NCBI GenBank assembly: GCA_041639705.1
Contig: JBEQBT010000153.1
Coordinates: 1-8,057, forward strand
Source of the DNA: JARDZI01 sp041639705
Lineage (GTDB): Bacteria; Bacillota; Clostridia; Clostridiales; Caloramatoraceae
DNA length: 8,057 bases
Direction: 5' to 3'
Both the position numbers and the translations under genes were made by a program. This document shows positions 4,861-8,057 of the stretch, piece after piece. The notes below the pieces were generated by a model. That model saw only the letters and a program-made list of their open reading frames with translations, did no database searches and was not told where the DNA came from. Within the stretch, counting starts at the first letter, position 1, and each line of letters opens with the position of its first letter.

Positions 4861-6821
4861 TAAAAACACCTCTTTTCAACAAACTCTTCATTTGATAAAG
4901 TCAATTCATATTTGCTACTTGCACAAGGTTCGAAGACATCACGAACTTGAACAGAATACTCATCCTCTGTTAAGTATAGTATAATTTGTTTTTCTCCGCT
5001 AATATCTCTTAACACTTTAGCAAATTTATCACGTAAAATTCCTGAAATACGTGAAATTGGGGTATCAATTACCAACGGAGCATCAAAACCTGACTCCCTA
5101 TGCAATGCTAAAGTAAATGATAATGCTAATATTTCTCTTTCTGCAGCACTACAAGTGCCTAAGCATTCATATCCATCTACGTTTAATAATGAAATCAAAT
5201 AAGATTCACTCAATTGAACATCACTAAAAGTAGCCTCCTTCCAGATCAGCTTAAAGAAGACAGCATTCATCTCGTTGCTAATTTTTTCCCTTACACCATC
5301 TTTAATTTCAGCAATAATCCCTCCTACAACAGAAGTAGCTTTTTCTGCTATATCTTTCTCACTAATTAAAAGATTTTGTTTTTTATCTTTATCTAATTCT
5401 TTATCCAATTGGGTCTTTAAATTTTTGCATTCATCATCTTTCTTCTTATAATCTTCTTCTGCAATAATAAGGTCTCTTCCCAAACTTTTTACAAGATCTT
5501 CATATTTTTTTCTTTCAGCATACAGTTTTTTAATATAATCCTTATCTGTATATTTCTCTACAATACTATCAATCTCATTATGTTTTGTTACAGCTTTCTT
5601 CTTTTCTTCATCAATTCTTTTTAGGTTATCCATTATTAGCTTACGATCAACGGGAAAATTAGACGCTGCCCTTATTAGTGATTGGATATTACCTCTTATA
5701 GTTGATAGCAAATTAGCAGATTCATTATTCAACTCGTACTGAGTAATAAGAGTTTCAATATTTACAGTTGCCTGTCCGTCTAATGGTCTTCCACAAATCA
5801 AGCAAGTATGCTCTGTTAACATTTTCTTCAGTTCATCTTTATCAATTTTAGGAGGTAATTGATTGTTTTCCTCCTTTTTTCGGATAACTAAATACATACT
5901 TTTTAATCGTGGTAAAGCGTTGAAAATGATTGTATATTTTTTTATCATTGATTTTAATGCTTCATCATAACCAATTCGCTCGCTATCTAATTTTATTATT
6001 TGCTCAGATAATTTATCTCTTTGTGATTCTAAGTCGGCGATATCCGGTTCATCGCCTAAAGAGTCACAGCATCGTTGATTTTCAACTTTTGCAATATTAA
6101 GCTGTTTATTACAATCTTCCATGCGTTTATTTAAATCAACTAGAGCCCCTACGGCTTCCTCATATTTGTCATTTATTTCTGTTATCTTAGGATTAAGTTT
6201 TGCAGCATCTTTCCTAAGATCGGCACTGATTTTACTGAGATTGGTATGCATTGCATTTAACAAATCTATCTGCGATATCTCAAAGATAGAATTTTCAACA
6301 TTAACTCCAGTTTCATCAGTAAAATATGTATCCAATTGCTCTCCATCAAAGAAGAAGAATTTTCTAATTCGTTTTGGTACAAACTTATTCACATATTTAT
6401 CTGCTTCATCACCTTCAAAAATTTCTGCGCAGGATCCATCTAAACAAGAAATTGCTTTCCAACTTTTATTCAATATATATTCCTTTTTTTCTTCTGTTTT
6501 TCTAATGGTCCATGTTCTTTCAAATTTTACAATTCCATTTTGAACTTCGATCTCAATACTAACTAAAACTTCTTCTGTTTCACCGCCATCCATATTTCTG
6601 AATGCACCTAAATTAATAAGTGGTAAAGCTTTAGATTTTATTCCAATATGAGGCTCATCACCATATAAACACCAATTTATAGCATTTAGTAAAGTAGTCT
6701 TGCCAATACCATTCTCTGCTAAGATAAAGTGCAAGTCACAATCTGTCTTCTTTGTAAAAGTTAATTCTAGGTCTTTGTATTGCCTAAAATTACGCATCTT
6801 TACATTATTAATTCTCATCAT
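4860..6821 (-). CDS. DndD-like SMC/Rad50-type ATPase
   Basis: A 653-residue P-loop ATPase with the split-head plan of SMC, Rad50 and DndD. Numbered from the ATG at 6821, Walker A is AENGIGKTTLLNAI (35-48), with Ala in place of the usual first Gly. RKFFFFDGEQLD (153-164) is a motif typical of DndD-like ATPases. Charged coiled-coil arms flank a CLIC zinc-hook motif (340-343). The signature CSAAEREILALS (557-568) replaces LSxGE. Walker B is PLVIDTPISRI (582-592). DndD acts in phosphorothioate DNA modification; related ATPases serve other defence systems as nucleic-acid-activated motors. The start is set by AGGAGG 9 nt upstream, which lies inside the end of the preceding small gene; an in-frame ATG at 6842 would bury this site. 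The gene is coupled at both ends to its neighbours. The fold is certain; the substrate is not. Confidence 0.9.
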   Translation of the reverse strand: MMRINNVKMRNFRQYKDLELTFTKKTDCDLHFILAENGIGKTTLLNAINWCLYGDEPHIGIKSKALPLINLGAFRNMDGGETEEVLVSIEIEVQNGIVKFERTWTIRKTEEKKEYILNKSWKAISCLDGSCAEIFEGDEADKYVNKFVPKRIRKFFFFDGEQLDTYFTDETGVNVENSIFEISQIDLLNAMHTNLSKISADLRKDAAKLNPKITEINDKYEEAVGALVDLNKRMEDCNKQLNIAKVENQRCCDSLGDEPDIADLESQRDKLSEQIIKLDSERIGYDEALKSMIKKYTIIFNALPRLKSMYLVIRKKEENNQLPPKIDKDELKKMLTEHTCLICGRPLDGQATVNIETLITQYELNNESANLLSTIRGNIQSLIRAASNFPVDRKLIMDNLKRIDEEKKKAVTKHNEIDSIVEKYTDKDYIKKLYAERKKYEDLVKSLGRDLIIAEEDYKKKDDECKNLKTQLDKELDKDKKQNLLISEKDIAEKATSVVGGIIAEIKDGVREKISNEMNAVFFKLIWKEATFSDVQLSESYLISLLNVDGYECLGTCSAAEREILALSFTLALHRESGFDAPLVIDTPISRISGILRDKFAKVLRDISGEKQIILYLTEDEYSVQVRDVFEPCASSKYELTLSNEEFVEKRCF

Positions 6822-6987
6822 CAGCACTTTCCTCCTTTGCATATTTATGAATTATTTCTCTGTAACGATCCTTCCACCATCCCTTATCTTCTAATTGGAA
6901 CTGAAATAACTCTCTTAACATTTTTTTCATATTTTGATCATCAACACACTTTTCATTGATCTTTTCTGAAATCTTCTCAATCCCCAT
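6808..6987 (-). CDS. 59-residue operon protein, DNA modification system-associated small protein candidate
   Basis: A very small gene between the helicase and the ATPase. The ATG at 6987 has a perfect GGAGGG 7 nt upstream that overlaps the helicase stop codon, and the frame runs 59 codons to TAA, overlapping the ATPase start by 14 nt. The product is highly charged and probably helical: KKMLRELFQFQLEDKGWWKD (21-40) then RYREIIHKYAKEESADDEN. The Trp pair and the regular Leu/Phe spacing suggest an amphipathic helix that docks on a partner protein. No catalytic motif is present. Small proteins in this position are known in Dnd-like modification loci, but I cannot confirm homology. Overlap at one end and 12-nt spacing at the other argue strongly that it is translated. 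Confidence 0.8.
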   Translation of the reverse strand: MGIEKISEKINEKCVDDQNMKKMLRELFQFQLEDKGWWKDRYREIIHKYAKEESADDEN

Positions 6988-6999
6988 CTTTTATCCCTC

Positions 7000-8057
7000 C
7001 TACAAAAATGAAAATACATCTCTAACAATTTCCGCACTATTAACAGCATTATTAGAAATCTCAAACACTCTTACCATTTCTTTTTCAAAAATCCTTTTTT
7101 CAAGTGCTCTTAGATCCGGGTTCATCCTATTATAGTTAGGAACTATAATAATATCATAGAGTGTTGCTTCTTCTTTTCCGGGATACCTTCTAATAATTCT
7201 ACCAATACGCTGCACATATTCTCTTGGATTGGAATTACTTGCTAATAGAATTGCAGTTTCTGCACTTGGTATATCTAGTCCCTCATCCAAGCACTTAATT
7301 GCTAACAGAACCTGATAATCATTCAATTTAAATTTATCAATTATATATTGCCTTTCTGTCATTCTATTGTATTTTTTTAAAGATCTCTTTCCTTCTTTTT
7401 CTGTATATTTATGAGCATGAATATGTCGATTACTAACAATCTCTATCGCTGTTTGCATTTGTTGATCAGAAACAAATATTATTGTGTCCTTTATATCCTT
7501 TCCTATCTTATCCAATATCTTTTCTAATTCAGCATATTTATTAAAAGCACTTTTATGAATGCTTGCTCTTAAAAACATCAGGTTTTCTAATTTAGCAACT
7601 GCATCTTCATCGGTCTTTGCCTTATTGTAAAGCCAAGTAATTTTTTTTGAAAGACTATTATATTTTTCCATTTCCTCATCTGTTAAGGTCGTAAAAATAG
7701 GAATATATTTATAAGGCGTTAAATATGTTTTGTTTGTTAAAGGGTTAATAGTAGTAAGTGCATCTTTAATTGTAAATTCAAACTTCTCTTTTCCAAAATA
7801 CTCTTGTAATTTTTTAGTACCAGATTCATCAAACCATCGATCTGGTGTAGCACTCAGGCCTAATCTATAGTCATAAATATCTAATAATCCCTGAGACCTC
7901 TTTTGTGATCCTAATCCATGCACTTCATCGCCAATAAGCATATATTTTGTATTATACTTATTTTCTGTTACAATCCGCATAAAATCACTTCCAGCAAATG
8001 TATCAAATGTAGCATACACTACACAAGTTTCAGTCATTCCTGCAGCCATGGCAAGCA
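7000..8057 (-). CDS. superfamily 2 DEAD/DEAH helicase of restriction type, N-terminus outside the window
   Basis: The C-terminal 351 codons of an ATP-dependent helicase like those of type III restriction Res subunits and Dnd-linked restriction helicases. The frame is open to the right edge, so Walker A and the true start lie beyond it. Counting from the internal Met at 8049, DEVH (41-44) is the motif II Walker B, LSATPDR (65-71) is motif III, and TIIFVSDQ (189-196) is motif IV. CLDEGLDIP (253-261) is motif V, and QRIGRIIRR (280-288) is motif VI with the arginine finger. Both RecA-like lobes are intact in the visible part. No nuclease motif follows motif VI; the short tail is helical. The TAG stop overlaps the next gene's ribosome binding site. 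It is probably the motor that unwinds or scans target DNA in the same system as the ATPase. The Met at 8049 is internal, not the start. Confidence 0.93.
   Translation of the reverse strand, partial: LAMAAGMTETCVVYATFDTFAGSDFMRIVTENKYNTKYMLIGDEVHGLGSQKRSQGLLDIYDYRLGLSATPDRWFDESGTKKLQEYFGKEKFEFTIKDALTTINPLTNKTYLTPYKYIPIFTTLTDEEMEKYNSLSKKITWLYNKAKTDEDAVAKLENLMFLRASIHKSAFNKYAELEKILDKIGKDIKDTIIFVSDQQMQTAIEIVSNRHIHAHKYTEKEGKRSLKKYNRMTERQYIIDKFKLNDYQVLLAIKCLDEGLDIPSAETAILLASNSNPREYVQRIGRIIRRYPGKEEATLYDIIIVPNYNRMNPDLRALEKRIFEKEMVRVFEISNNAVNSAEIVRDVFSFL

Noticed and set aside
6822..6842. In-frame ATG at 6842 as start of the ATPase
   Set aside because: It would place the only good ribosome binding site (AGGAGG) inside the coding region; the ATG at 6821 is 9 nt from it.
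6121..6894. Plus-strand frames of 140 and 64 codons
   Set aside because: Antisense to the ATPase and the 59-residue gene; no start signals.

Overview
The window is AT-rich, with strong GGAGG-type ribosome binding sites, frequent TTG starts and clostridial-looking proteins. A low-GC Gram-positive host (Clostridia or a relative) is the best guess. Every gene I can support lies on the minus strand, so the text below follows transcription from high to low coordinates. The content is that of a defence or mobile-element accessory region: two intact defence-type modules, a decayed gene between them, and a regulator/protease pair of the kind found on integrative elements and prophages.

Right side (8057 to 4435): a tightly packed four-gene operon. 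It encodes a superfamily 2 helicase of the restriction-helicase type (5' end outside the window), a 59-residue charged protein, a DndD/Rad50-like coiled-coil ATPase with a CxxC zinc hook, and a 141-residue protein that resembles the small proteins associated with DNA phosphorothioation loci. Spacings are 12 nt, a 14-nt overlap and a 1-nt TAATG overlap. I infer a Dnd-like DNA modification/restriction system, but no sulfur-transfer gene (DndC) or DndB is visible, so the system type is not settled.

Middle (4434 to 3251): about 520 bases with no recognisable gene, then a decayed fragment of a Lon-like protease domain of the BrxL type (BREX systems). It carries a frameshift and an in-frame stop, and no N-terminal part of the gene was recognised. 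About 220 non-coding bases follow.

Left-centre (3214 to 1112): a DarTG toxin-antitoxin pair. DarT (DUF4433) is a DNA-thymidine ADP-ribosyltransferase and here carries an unusual N-terminal domain plus a charged coiled coil. DarG has a TARG1-like macro domain that would remove the DNA modification. It ends in a short tail with a helix-hairpin-helix-like segment and a terminal QLSLF, which matches the sliding-clamp binding consensus.

Left edge (996 to 1): an XRE-family repressor followed after 9 nt by an ImmA/IrrE-type zinc metallopeptidase (3' end outside the window). Such pairs act as a repressor and its damage- or signal-activated protease. A good sigma-A type promoter lies just upstream of the repressor. 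A model in which this pair also controls the neighbouring modules is speculative.
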